The notes under the pieces are model-generated. The model was not told the DNA's origin. It saw only the letters and a list, made by a program, of their open reading frames with translations, and made no database searches. From Symbiodinium natans (taxonomy: Eukaryota > Sar > Dinophyceae > Suessiales > Symbiodiniaceae), in the NCBI GenBank assembly GCA_905221605.1, contig CAJNDS010002406.1, forward strand, positions 172,501-225,000: a stretch of DNA of 52,500 nucleotides, written 5' to 3'. The position numbers and the translations under genes are program-made. This document shows positions 20,462-31,041 of this stretch, piece by piece. The number at the start of each line of letters is the position of its first letter. The first letter of the stretch is position 1.

Positions 20462-21107
20462 ATGGGCTGCAAGGTGACCAAGTCGCATGGCCCAATCAAG
20501 GCCTCAGAATCGGTTGCCTTCATTCCAATCGACACCGCGCCTCTGCAGGCTTCGAGGGGGAGAATCTGGGGGATGAATTTAGGGTTATCATGGGGTTTGC
20601 GGCTTAGGGCTTTTTGTCAGAGGGTTTACAGGGTTGAGGGTTTATAGGGTGTAAGGTTTTTTGGGTTTATGGTTAAGGGTTATTAGGGTCTAGGGTTTAG
20701 GGTTAGAGAGTATGGGAGTCCAGTCAGTGTCACTGCAAGCCTGGCAGCACCCACAGGAGTCCGGATGCAAAAAACGGATTTAGAGTTATTACAGTAGGGT
20801 TCCCGAAGGAATGCAAGCTACGATCATGGTAGTGGCCTTGTGTGCTTATGGATCTCGGGATGAAAGCCTGCATTTAAGTGTGGACCCTTGTTGGCTGCAT
20901 CTCGGCGGTCTGCTGAATGTCTTGAAGGGTTGCAGGCACAGCGCGCTTCGTTTGGAAAGCTTGTATCCTGCAGTGCGTTCCGTTGGGCTGAGAGAAAAGA
21001 AGCGAGCTTACCACTCCCCCGCCTCAAACGAAGCCGATTCGAAGAATAAGCAGCAGCAGGATTTTCAAGCACAAAGCAAAGATGCTAAAGGCAGTGGGGC
21101 CGACTGA
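20462..21107 (+). CDS. Met-Gly-Cys leader exon plus C-terminal exon candidate
   Basis: ATG at 20462 opens MGCKVTKSHGPIKASESV, another acylation-type start with Lys4 and Lys7. Possible donors are GC after CTGCAG (20549) or a GA further on. A degenerate telomere-like block (20575-20705) and the motif CCGGATGCAAAAAACGG precede an acceptor at about 20808. The following 98-codon open stretch (ATG 20811 to TGA 21107) ends in a hydrophilic tail, NEADSKNKQQQDFQAQSKD. The joint needs a GA donor to keep frame, so the link is tentative. No domain recognised. Confidence 0.33.
20575..20705 (+). repeat. Degenerate telomere-like block
   Basis: TTTAGGG units broken up by ATCATGGGG, TTTATAGGG and similar variants. 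Confidence 0.7.
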
Positions 21108-21597
21108 TTTGGCGTCCAATGTGTCCACCGATGTCGCCTGTGATGTCCCTGGGCAGCCTCAGGAAACCCTAAACCCTAAACCCTAAACCCTAGACCCTAG
21201 ACCCTAAACCCTAAACCCAGGGCTTCGGGATTATGAGTGTACTATAGCGGTCAGAATACTTACTAATCGTGTGGTGATCAAGGCTTTCAGGCTGGAGGTT
21301 TGTGAACTAAGGGCTAGGAAAGGGGTGGCACATCCTGGTACCTTCTCCATGGTTTGCCCACACTTTCTCCAACGTCAAGGAACTAGTCGGCTTTGCAAAC
21401 ACCTCAGGATTTCGAGCACATTGAGCAGGACGGGTCTTGGCTTTGGGAGGGAAGGGACGGCCAGGATCAGGGTTTGGTGTGAAGTCTCGAGGTCTTGCAA
21501 ACAGCACGCGAGGACCTGCTCCGAGGTTTTAGGCTTTCTGGGAAGTTGAAACGGACTTTGGACACCTACAACTGCCCCCACAGACCCTACGAAACTT

Positions 21598-21700
21598 GTG
21601 GGGCCTTAATAGAATAGGGTGTTGGGGGTCATTATAGTATAGCCAATAAAGGGACCATCAGGGAATACTATTAGCAATTAGTCCCCTTTTTGAGACCCTA
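21598..21700 (-). repeat. Dispersed repeat C, reverse-oriented copy
   Basis: The reverse complement gives TAATAGTATTCCCTGATGGTCCC, matching the core of the copies at 18246 and 48948. Confidence 0.6.
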
Positions 21701-22357
21701 AACTCCCTACAAATGCACTTGAGGTCGCAGAGGAAGACTTGATCATCCAGACTGCACACGACGTGGACGGGCGGAGCATCTCGACTTGAACCTCAACATG
21801 TGTTGCTTTGTGGTGCAGAGTGAACACAAGGTGCAAGGTCACATTCCGAAACCATGGGTTCATGGTTTAGTTAGCTAGGCCCTCAAGGGCTGTTTTGTTC
21901 AATTTTTCGGGGCTTATCCAAGGGATACCCGGCGTGGGCACGCCCATCTCGACCATGGCCGAGACCCTCCCCATCCGGGTGAAGGATCCTCAGCCGGATC
22001 CATCTTTCAGTGGCCGAGTAGTAGAGTAGGTAGCCTTTAACCTTTTTGGGGTAAACGGATCCCCTTATAATCCCAAAGGTTAACCTTTAGTTCCCCCAGG
22101 TTACTGGACAACTAGGGTGGTGTTAGCCGTCTCGGCCTTGGTGAGTGTTGGGTACTGTAGAGGTTTTGACGGCCTCGGCAGCTGAAGCTCATAAACCCCC
22201 CAATTATTCTTAATAGAACTACTACTACTACTGTCAGTATTATTCATATCGATATTCTCATGATTATTTTAAGTATTATTATAACAGTATTTTCAGACCT
22301 ATGCAGGCCAACGCCCATCAAGCCAGCCTTGACCCCAAGCTCTGAGCCCACGAAGCC

Positions 22358-22394
22358 CTCCCCCCCCCCCCCCCCCCCCCCCCCCACCCCCCCC
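22358..22394. repeat. Poly-C run
   Basis: About 36 C with one A. Similar C or G runs occur at 9998, 22911, 33944, 40219, 40270 and 40359, an unusual abundance. Confidence 0.9.
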
Positions 22395-22910
22395 GCACAG
22401 AAAGCCGTTGAACTTGGTCCCAGGATGCCTCCAGCATCCTCACCATGAGTGCCTATGTCCCCCTTGGGAATTATTTATTTTTTTAAATTTGTTCATACAA
22501 AGCCCAAGAGGAGATGAACAAGACTATGTTTTTTTAAGGTTCTAAGGGGAGTAGAGGTGCCATGAGTGCTGCCCCTCCGGTCTTCTGCCGCTGCTGTGCC
22601 GACTGTACCTAGGGGCCTCCCTCTGAACGCAGGGCTTGAGGTTGGCCAATGAAACAGGTTTACGCTGCTCGTGCTAGGGAATGAGGCAAGAGAGATCATG
22701 GTGTAGGAAGACAGAAGGTTATCTAACTTTCAAATTCCCTACTAAGACCTCCTGAGAAAGATAGGTATGTTGGTGGGCGAAGTGTTCCAGGCTTTATTGT
22801 CGAAAGCCTCCATATTCTCCAGGCCTGTGCACCTAGCGGACGGCTCCGAAATTCTTTTGCAAGTGGCATAGCTCCTGCCGAATGCACCTACAGCTAAAGC
22901 AGAAACCACA

Positions 22911-22963
22911 CCCCCCCCCCCCCCCCCCCAACCCCCTTCCCCCCCCCCAAAAAAAAAAAAAAC
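22911..22963. repeat. Poly-C/poly-A low-complexity tract
   Basis: C runs broken by AA and TT, then 14 A and a GA microsatellite to about 22987. Confidence 0.9.
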
Positions 22964-23679
22964 AAAGGAGAGAGAGAGAGAGAGAGAATTCCCAAACAAC
23001 CTGTAAAAGGCCAGGGAAAGACATATGGAGGCTTCTAAGAACTTGCAGAGCTTGGGATGCTTAGCACTTGCCACTTTTCGGGCTGTCGGGTTCATAGAAT
23101 GTTCATAGCCTCTAGGCCTCTTATGACTTGTTCTCCAATTAAGTTAACATACCAGGGTATCCCTTTCGGGGCATCCTATTCAGAACCCCTAGCGCAAGAA
23201 GGACCCAGCAAGAGATCATTCTTTCGGGATCAGCTCCTGCCAGTCCCCCGCAATGCCACGAGACGGATTTCGGAAGCCACGTGTTGATTCCGTTCCAGCA
23301 CCAGTTGGAGCGGCATTTGCGCACTGATCTTGAGGACTTCTCCTTCCAAAGAAAAGGGGTTCTTAGAACCTCGAAGTCATGGGCAGTTTTTGAATGTTGG
23401 GTGGTTGCATCTTGTTTTGAAAAGGACCGTGGTGCGATAGCATCGGACTTTATTCCGGCTTCTCTAACGACCTGTTTGAAGCCTCCATGGGGTCTTCTGG
23501 TTCAGAGCCCTACACTCTTACATAAGGCTTCCTTCCTTCTACGATGGAGACGCACTAGGGGCTAAAGTGAAAACGGCTATGCTAGAGTGACTCGGCCCTT
23601 ACGCCGATAGCTTGAGCTTTGGATGGGAGTTGAGGCTATGGGACCGCATGCACGTCGCTTCGTGCTTGTGGGTCTTCTT

Positions 23680-23776
23680 TTGGGATGTTTCCCGTTATCC
23701 TAACAGTCCTTAATAGGGATAAGCGTACCCACTATCATAGTCCTTATTAAGGACTGTTAGTATAGGGGGACATCTT
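23680..23776. mobile_element. MITE-like element, family A, copy 2
   Basis: TGGGATGTTTCCCGTTATCC at the left pairs with GTATAGGGGGACATCTTA at the right. Inner arms are AGTCCTTAATAGGGAT and AGTCCTTATTAAGGACT. Confidence 0.72.
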
Positions 23777-23969
23777 AAGTCTTGTTGGTCATCAATGTAC
23801 CTTTGGAGCGGTTTTTGACAGCATCGCCCCCTTTGCAAAGCCGGCTTTCCTGGGGAGTTTCAGAAGATCGCTGCGCCTGGAGGTACAGAATACCTCCAAT
23901 TCAGTGCCAATGTCCCCCCATGCTCGAAATGTTTGAAGCAGCTCTCCTGGACTCTTCTTTTTTGGCCGC

Positions 23970-24087
23970 CCTAAACCCTAAACCCTAAACCCTAAACCCT
24001 AAACCCTAAACCCTAAACCCTAAACCCTAAACCCTAAACCCTAAACCCTAAACCCTAAACCCTAAACCCTAAACCCTAAACCCTAAG
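23970..24087 (-). repeat. Long perfect interstitial telomeric array
   Basis: About 16 uninterrupted CCCTAAA units. Confidence 0.95.
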
Positions 24088-24540
24088 CTGGTAGGGTGCC
24101 GGCCCTCCCCCAGAACCACACTGCGAAAAAAACTAATCGCCTCAAACCCTAAGATCCTGAAACCCCATGTGGCCAAAGAGTTCTGAGCCCTGGGATGCTT
24201 GTGCCATCCAGATTTTGCACCACACTGGTCCATTCCGGACCAGAACCTCAGGGCTTTAGGACTTTCGGATGTAGGTGTGGCAAAGACTTCTTCGACTCTT
24301 AAGCCCGACATTCTAGCCTTAATTAATCTGCTGGTCCTGAATGACGGTGGCTGAAATCTGAGCTCGAATTGCGAACCTGCCGCTTGCGCACGTAAAAGGT
24401 GAAGTTCTCTTGGCCGAACCGCAACCCGAAAAACCTAGACTCCCGACTACCGTGTCGTGACGATGCACAGGCCAGTCGCCGGCTGCAGCATCAGACGGCT
24501 CCCAGCGATCGCAGCCCACGGGAGCAAGACTCCCTCAAAC

Positions 24541-27500
24541 ATGGGCTGCCAAAGCAGCAAGGGGGTCGTCCAACCCAAGCAGCGGCGCCTCGGAATCACC
24601 GAGAGAAGGTTGAAGAGGCTTGGGATGCAGGGGCCCTAAACCCTAAACCCTAAACCCTAAACCCTAAACCCTAAACCCTAAACCCTAAACCCTAAACCCC
24701 AGGGGCTCAATGCGCCTGCTTGGCAATGCCAAAGCAGCTATGATCAGACCACGACGCGCCAGCTCAGTGTGCGGTTGGTTTGTTTTTCTTGCCATTGGCA
24801 TGATGGTGGGAACCGTTCCTGTGAAGGGTGACATCATACATCCTCATCATGCAGCCCCCCTCCTCCCCCCTCCCCCGCTTCCCCCCTCCCCCACCCCCCC
24901 CACCCGTCCAGAAATTCTCAGTCAACTGACCCTAAATATGCTGCAGCCCGCGCCTCTCGTGGCTGCCACCGGCGCGTCGTCTTTTTCTACCGGCGTCGAG
25001 TAGAGGGGTTTTGGGCTTACGGTTTCGGGTTAGTTGCCAATAACTTTCTTCCCAGAACCCTAAACCCTAAACCCTAAGCCAAGGATCAAAAATCAGCGAA
25101 CCGCCATGATGGAGCTAGCCAGCCTGGACTCAGATGCATCTACCGACCTTGCCTCTGCTGACTACGCCCCTCGGCAAGCTCATGAGGCTTGGGGATGGGA
25201 TTGGAGGTATGGATGCCATTATGCCATTATGCGCACTTAGGGAGGGTTGCCATAAGAACTCTGAGCCAGCGATCAGGGTTGAAGTGCAGAGCACTTGAAG
25301 GAATCACGAGAGAACCTGCTGCATCTTCTCACGAACTGTGCAAAGAAAGAGCATCTCCCGAACGGGCAAGGCATGATGCGACCCTGCTTCCTTGGTAGAA
25401 CCACCCTAAACCCCAAAGCGCTAAACCTGAGGCTACCGAGGCTTCCGAGGACGGCCAATTCAAGCATTTCCGGGCAAGGGCCATCTGTAACAAGAAGCAG
25501 GCTCACCTTCCCTAAGCGTTGTAGATTTTGCAGCGGTTTCCTAAGAGCACAGGTTATTTACGGCTCAAAGCAGCCACGTGAATTTAAGTCTTTTACAGAG
25601 GCGGTGTGCATGTTTTCCTCTTGCCTTATTCGCTCGTTCGTTTCATTCGCGCACTTCGTTGCGCTCACGGCTTTACTGAACGAAGCGAGCGAAAAGAGGC
25701 CCACAAAAAATGTAGTATTCCCAAAGCCCCGGATTTCTAGGGCTTCATTGTGGGGATACTTGTACTAACGGACACGAAAGATAATTGAGATGCCTGCGAC
25801 CAAGATTGTTAACTATCATGAGCCCTTTTTGTCAATTCAAAATTCACCGGGGCTCGTCAGAATGCTGTGTGCTTGCGAACCCCCAAAGTTTAAACGTCCT
25901 TCGAGTTGAGCTATTTTGTAAGGGCAAGAAGAAATCGCACGAAACATTCTACATCAGAAGGATGCACGTGCAATGCCCTGCAGGAGAAGGCGGCTCCATC
26001 TTACCACGCGGGCCCCAGCACGATTCGCGAAGAGATCCCAGCAGAAATCTCCGTACAGGCCGCCGCCGTTTGTGCTTTGTCTTTCAAGGGACTCAAGGAG
26101 GGACCCTTCGCAAGGACCTCAGGGGCTATTTGGGGGTTATTTAGGGGCTACTTGGGTTTAGAGGGGCTAGATAAGGTAGACATAGGGGGGCTCTTTAGGG
26201 GAATACGAGTCTCCTTAGGCAGTTGCATAGCGCGGGTTCTTGCTCGCGTTGGCATGTCGGCGACCTCCGGGCAGGCTTGGGTTTTCCCCTTATACTAGCA
26301 GTCCTTAATAGGGAGTATACTAGGGGGTACTAGAATCCCTATGAAGGACTGTTAGAAGGGGTACTAGAATCCCTGTTAAGGACTCTTAGCAGTCCTTAAT
26401 AGGGAGTATATAATAGGGGGGTACTCTACGCCCTACTAAGGACTCTTAGCATGAGGGGGAACACCCTAAACTCTAAACCCTAAACCCTAAACCCTAAACC
26501 CCAAAAGCAGGCCATCAGCTCCCACTTGGAAACCCCGGTGCCGCCGCCGGGCGACATTTCTGAGTCCGTGGAGATCCGACCAAGCCATGAGCTTACTCGG
26601 GTTTAGGGCCGAAGTTCTCTGGACTTTGGGGGTTTAGGGTTTGGGGTTTAGGGTTTAGGGTTGCTTCGGATCATTTGGTTTCTGCTTTCGCTGCTTGCAC
26701 TTGGCTTCTGTCCGACGGATATGCCCCAATACCATCGTCCTTGGACCATGTCAAGCATTCAACCTGAAGTATGGCCGTAGTGTGATCTGACCTTTTCCCC
26801 TTGCGAAAGGGGTGGGGAAAAAAACCAAACCCCAAACCCTAGGGTTTGCTTTGAGGCTCTGCTGGGAGGAGCGCCACCATCTTTTGCCAATGCTGTATGA
26901 TCGACTCGAGCGATCCTGCATGAAAGTTCGAGCCGAGCGAAGCTCATCACGCATGAAATGGAAGGTTGGGTGTAGGATTTAGGGTTTAGGGTTCATATAG
27001 GGTTTAGGGTTTAGGGTTTAGGGTTTAGGGTTCAGGGTTCAGGGTTCAGGGTTTAGGGTTTAGTTCAGCGTTTTGGGCTATAGGATTCGGTTGCCACACA
27101 TCCTTCCTTGATAGTTCGCACGGCGCCCCATTCCCGGGCACGAATTCGAGACATGACGTTTGAGACATTTGAAGGCAAGCAAATGCGTGCACATTTGTTA
27201 CAACAACAGTGCTGGCATGTGCTGAGTTCTTCGTGCAGTATTATAAACCCATACAGCCCAACTTCGCCGTCGCTGCACAGCCCTGTCGCCGCTGCTTGCA
27301 CGGCCGTGGGGAGAAGCAGACCCCTGGCCATGTATTTGCGACTTTTTGGTTCTGATATCAGTCGTACAGTAGCCTGGGCGTGTCTGAGAAACAACCGGGC
27401 CACTTGGCCGCCATGACCCGCTGCAGGGGTATAGAGATAGTAGCGACGTACTCCCGTCATTTTCCCAACCACTACCGGACTAAATCCCGAGTCCCGCCGC

Positions 27501-27683
27501 AAAGAACCCAAGGTCAAATAATAGACTGGAACCTGTGAGATGTAGGTCTGGCAGCTTGAAGAATCACGAGGAGCGCAGCTCCAGAGACCTTCGAAGCATT
27601 TCGAAGCCCCTGCCCCAATCAGGCCTTTTTCCTACGACACGAACTGGATATCCCACACCCGCCCTCCTTGCCTGGGCTGTTAG
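24541..27683 (+). CDS. Unrecognised multi-exon gene with Met-Gly-Cys leader
   Basis: Probable first exon at 24541 (MGCQSSKGVVQPKQRR), an acylation-type start. Phase-consistent downstream exons, all with AG|G acceptors: 24703-24773 (GLNAPAWQ; GT donor), 25084-25186 (MMELASLDSDASTDLASADY; GC donor), 25301-25370 (ENLLHLLTNCAKKEHL; GC), 25961-26058 (GCTCNALQEKAAPSYHAG; GC), 26511-26600 (HLETPVPPPGDISESVEIRP; GT as GTTTAGGG), 26869-26964 (ERHHLLPMLYDRLERSCMK; GT), 27084 onward (IRDMTFETFEGKQMRAHLL; end unclear), 27546-27683 (QRPSKHFEAPAPIRPF, stop TAG 27681). Acceptors at 24702, 25083 and 26510 lie within about 0-10 bp of telomere-like units. An alternative frame at 24710-25003 would encode a hydrophobic segment plus a proline run. 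No family recognised; the support is splice grammar and composition, so exon edges may be wrong. Confidence 0.45.
24634..24701 (-). repeat. Interstitial telomeric array
   Basis: Nine CCCTAAA units about 90 bp after the 24541 start codon. The last reads CCCTAAACCCCAG, supplying a candidate acceptor. Confidence 0.93.
26086..26200. mobile_element. Repeat E, copy 2
   Basis: GGGACTCAAGGAGGGACCCTT here matches the reverse complement of the right half of the element at 15455-15560, followed by GGGGCTA-rich sequence. Confidence 0.45.
26278..26469. mobile_element. MITE-like family A, copy 3 (compound)
   Basis: Begins TTTTCCCCTTATACTAGCAG and contains three AGTCCTTAATAGGGAGT/GAAGGACTGTTAG modules instead of one pair, so it looks like a nested or tandem insertion. 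The right end GAGGGGGAACA passes directly into CCCTAAA units where other copies have TCCCAA. Confidence 0.7.
26463..26505 (-). repeat. Telomere-like array between MITE and exon
   Basis: CCCTAAA units joined to the truncated MITE end on the left and to a candidate acceptor (CCAAAAGCAG, 26510) on the right. Confidence 0.88.
26978..27065 (+). repeat. Telomere-like array
   Basis: TTTAGGG with TTCAGGG variants. It ends about 20 bp before a candidate acceptor at 27083. Confidence 0.9.
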
Positions 27684-27848
27684 AGACGCGAGCGGCCGCG
27701 AGCGATTCATTCCTGCATTGCCTCAAAACCCTGAGCCTGGAGTCTGGTCCGAAACCCTAAACGCTAAACCCTAGACCCTAAACCGCCGTTGTTGGCTCAG
27801 GGATTCCACGGAGTGCCCTGCCCACCCCGCTTCGGGCAGGGGTAATCC

Positions 27849-29592
27849 ATGGGCTGCTCAAGTAGCAATGGCCAGGCAGCTCCGGCACCCAAGGACCGCC
27901 AGGGCTCTGATTGTGGATGTGTACGAGCCCTAATCGAGCCCTAACAAAACCCAAAACCCTATAAACACCCAAAACCCTAAACACCCTAAACCCATCTTGA
28001 ATCCATATTGCTCCCGAAATTCGGTCCATTGAAGGTAGCCGTAACTTGGGGAAGGGTGTAACTGCTGCAATGCCCATATTATCAGAATAGAACCACTATA
28101 TGGGCAGTTCTCTACATTTCCCTTAATTGAAGGGTCCAAAAGGGACCCCAAACTTAAATGACTACCCATATTCTACCCTAAGCCGTAAACGAAACCTGCA
28201 GTGCGTCCTACAGTCAGCTAGGCGGGTGACAACACAAAAGACCCGAAACCCTAAACCCGAACCCCCCTAAACCTTAAACCCCCTAAGCCCCCAAACCCTA
28301 ACCCCTTTAACCCGAAACCCCTTAAACACTAAACCCTAAACCCGAAACACCCTAGACCCCTTAAACCCCTTAAACCCCTTGAACCCCTTGAACCCCTTGA
28401 ACCCCTTCAACCCCTTGAATCCCTTGAACCCCTTAAAGCCCTTGAACCCCTTGAACCCCTTGAACCTCTTGAACCCCTTGAACCCCTTGAACCCCTTGAA
28501 CCCCTTGAACCCCTTAAACCCCTTAAACCCCTTGAACCCCTTGAAACCCTTGAACCCTTAAAACCCTAAACCCTCCAAACCCTAAACCCTGAAGCACCTG
28601 AAGGACGCCCGCCAGGATGACGAAATGGAGGAGAAGCCACAGATGGACTCTGAGGCAGAGCCTGAGACACAACTGGAGGCGCTCAGGGTTTAGGGTTTCG
28701 GGTTTAGGGTTTCGGGTTTCGGGTTTTCCCTTCAAGGCAGTTGTACGCAGTCCAGTTGCAACAAGGTTTGGGAAAAAGGGTCCAGGCTCCCTTCGCGTGG
28801 GAAGCTGCGGGGGTTCGGTGTCGTTTTTGCCTCGGGCTGGGGATGTGTTTCGGGTTTCGGGTCTTGTTTTGGGCTTTAAGTTCAAGGGCTCTGGGCTCTT
28901 TCATGGCAAAAAGCCATAAAGATCAGTTCCTGGTGTCATCTCACATCGGCAGGCCGGATTATGTGCTACAGTAGACCTTGCACGTGCTGGGGGCTGTTAA
29001 AAGAGGCGGGGCTAGCAGCAGCACGTGAAGTATTCGTTGGCACGATGCAAGATCTGAGCGGTTCACGCGGGCCGCGTGTACAGTGGGCAGCACTGGATGA
29101 AGGACATGACACCCAGAGGCCCCGCACTCTGAATGCTGCAGGCACCTATCATCACGATTACGCCTCCAGCCGATGAAGCCATGAAGGCCGGCTGAGTGTC
29201 AGATAGGTTCCAGAGGCTGGGGAAACCCTTTTGAAGAACACGTGAACTCATCAGCAGGGCCGGACCATACTCTGAGCCTACGGGGCCTAGGGCTTGGTTG
29301 TGGAGTTGAGGGCTCTAGGGGCTTAATTCGCTCTGCCGGCAATTCCCGGGCCCGGGAACCTCAACCCACTTTGTAAAACCAGGAGAGGTCAGTATCCCTT
29401 GATTCAGGGGATCACGTTGTTTAAGGTAGTTCCTGGCTCCCTCGGAATGATTCAAGCCACCAGGTAAGACATGAGTTGCTCGCGGAGCCCGCCTCTGAGT
29501 CCGCGAAGGCCGACTTGCCACCCGTGGCATCTGACATCCACCCAGATCGCGTCGTGCCGCTTGGAAAGCCATCGTCTCCTCAGGGGCTCTGA
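27849..29592 (+). CDS. Unrecognised multi-exon gene with Met-Gly-Cys leader
   Basis: ATG 27849 opens MGCSSSNGQAAPAPKDRQ, an acylation-type leader; the first donor is unclear. Later exons keep phase: 28604-28687 (acidic; DDEMEEKPQMDSEAEPETQ; GT donor as GTTTAGGG), 28737-28812 (AVVRSPVATRFGKKGPG; GT), 28953-29141 (LLKEAGLAAAREVFVGTMQD; GC), 29258-29296 (PDHTLSLRGLGL; GT), 29426-29463 (SSWLPRNDSSHQ; canonical GTAAGA), 29509-29592 (ADLPPVASDIHPDRVVPLGK; stop TGA 29590). The intron 28688-28736 is only 49 bp and almost wholly telomere-like. Between exon 1 and 28604 the sequence is nearly all degenerate telomere-like repeat. No domain recognised. The exon chain is well ordered but rests on phase and composition only. 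Confidence 0.45.
28097..28165. repeat. Dispersed repeat F, copy 1
   Basis: TATGGGCAGTTCTCTACATTT with a short hairpin (GGGTCC...GGACCC-type words). Relatives are at about 29600-29650 and 31829-31880 (ATGGGTCAGTTCTCTAAATT, ATGGGCAGCCCTCTAAATG). Confidence 0.5.
28241..28595 (-). repeat. Degenerate telomere-like region grading into a 9-bp minisatellite
   Basis: CCCTAAA and CCCGAAA units pass into CCCCTTAAA and then a regular CCCCTTGAA nonamer array (about 28350-28555). The nonamer keeps frame and reads Asn-Pro-Leu repeats for about 60 codons, which is a by-product of the period. Confidence 0.9.
28688..28736 (+). repeat. 49-bp telomere-like intron
   Basis: Starts GTTTAGGGTTTCGGG, repeats heptamers with T/C exchange at the fourth base, and ends TTTTCCCTTCAAG before G. 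If read through, the upstream frame stops at once (TAG), so splicing is needed to join the flanking open exons. Confidence 0.55.
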
Positions 29593-30542
29593 CATTCACA
29601 TGGGTCAGTTCTCTAAATTACGGTCCCTTTTTTGGGTACCCTAGCCTTGTGATAAGGACCCTTTCAAGGGGACCAGAATTTCCAGGAGAGAGCATACAAA
29701 GCACTCGGGGATGTAGGAACCTTAGGAACCTGGGACTGCCACTAGCTACTGGTACCTTACGCATGGAACTCCGGGGAACCTCCCCGGGCAGCACAACGAT
29801 AGCTGCCGAAAGGTCCCGCGGTCTTAAGCTTTATAAGCCCGAAACCCTACATTAGGCAGGCCTGAGCCGGATCTGAAGTCCATGAATCATGAAACCACTT
29901 AAACCCTTCACTGGACAAGTACAGGTCTCCCAACTGTTTTTTGTTTGTCTAATCTGGAAGAAGCCGAACCCTGAGCCCTCAACCCTGTACCCTAAACCCC
30001 AAACCCCAAACCCAAGGCTGCAAGGACGTGAGGAAGGTCGCTGCCTCTCCATCTTCACATGCTGCACCGCTGAGGGCTGAGCTTAGGATTCAAGGAGCAG
30101 AGTATGGGCTTTCAGGGTACCTGGAACGAATTCATAGTACCCTTCAAAATTCCCTTTTTAAGACCTCAAGGAATACTTGCAAGGGGGGGCAGTCGAAGTT
30201 TGAGATGTCTCTTCGGTGCAGGGCATGGGGGGGATCGTGGAGTGGAGCTGAAAGGCTCTGCGGCTGTTGTGCATGTATTCCTCGGTTGAGGTTCCAGTCT
30301 GAAGTTTTGGGTTGTAGGGTATGCCTGAGAGAGAGAGGGTCTGGTTCCCAGGAACCTGTTCGAGGCCCGGATGCAAAAAGGGTCTGGTGGCAAGAGTTAG
30401 GGCCATGGGATCCAGCCTAAACTCTGCAACTTCGCGCCACGGCGCACTGGATGTGCATAGCACGGTGGAGGTTCCACAAGGCCTCAATGCCATCCCCGGT
30501 GGTTCGGCCCAGCGACACAGCATGTTCTGTAACTCCTCAACT

Positions 30543-30642
30543 TGGGATGTTCCCCCTTATACTAGCAGTCCGTAGTCGGGATTCTAGTCCCCCCTATTAT
30601 CATCCCGATTAAGGACTGTTAGTATAAGTGGGAACATCCCAA
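30543..30642. mobile_element. MITE-like element, family A, copy 4 (best preserved)
   Basis: TTGGGATGTTCCCCCTTATA at the left and TATAAGTGGGAACATCCCAA at the right are near-perfect inverted repeats of about 30 bp, extended by AGTCC...GGACT. Total length is 100 bp with no coding sequence. Confidence 0.85.
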
Positions 30643-30745
30643 TCGTAAATCCTAAATCTTAACCCCTAAACCCCAATGCAGCAAACGAAGCGCACGCATG
30701 CTAGCAGCCTTGGTGTCCACCGGGAGGGTGAGGTGTACTGTTCAC

Positions 30746-30862
30746 TACTTTTTGCTTAAGAACACCCCCCGCCAAAAAAAAAAAAAAAAAACTAAACTAA
30801 TCCCCAAAAATGCCCTTAGCAAGCAAGAAGGTGCTTTTTTTTTGGGGGGGGGGTTCTTAAGC
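30746..30862. mobile_element. MITE-like element with poly-C/A arms
   Basis: TTGCTTAAGAAC followed by a C run and 17-18 A pairs with a T run, a G run and GTTCTTAAGCAA. Arms are about 35 bp around a 45-bp centre, so the element would fold into a long hairpin. Confidence 0.65.
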
Positions 30863-31041
30863 AACTAGAAGTTCATGGCTAGGAAGGGCGGGCTTTTCCA
30901 CATGCCGGAGTTGCCCCGATGCTTCCTGGCAATGCCCTCGTTATCTTGTTGGTGACGCCTGGATGGACGTGGACGTAGATTCGACATTCTGTTCCCGAAG
31001 CGCTATGAGACCCAACCCGACTTGCTGCATCTTGGGTTCAG

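Larger units (their letters stand above)
21108..24300. other. Repeat-rich stretch without a supported gene
   Basis: Contains telomeric arrays (21165-21220, 23970-24087), repeat C copy 2 in reverse (21598-21700), a locally inverted tract around AACCTTT (22035-22105), long C runs (22358-22394, 22911-22963) and MITE A copy 2 (23680-23776). One short exon-like run (VAEEDLIIQTAHDVDGRSIS, after AG at 21723) is flanked by no clear partner. A 94-codon plus-strand open frame at about 23284-23565 lacks any motif. Confidence 0.45.

Noticed and set aside
28379-28561. Asn-Pro-Leu repeat protein
   Set aside because: It is simply the translation of the CCCCTTGAA nonamer array.
29686-29830. Two exons separated by a 13-bp intron (ERAYKALGD and a following exon)
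   Set aside because: A 13-bp intron is impossible and the same bases are open in another frame.
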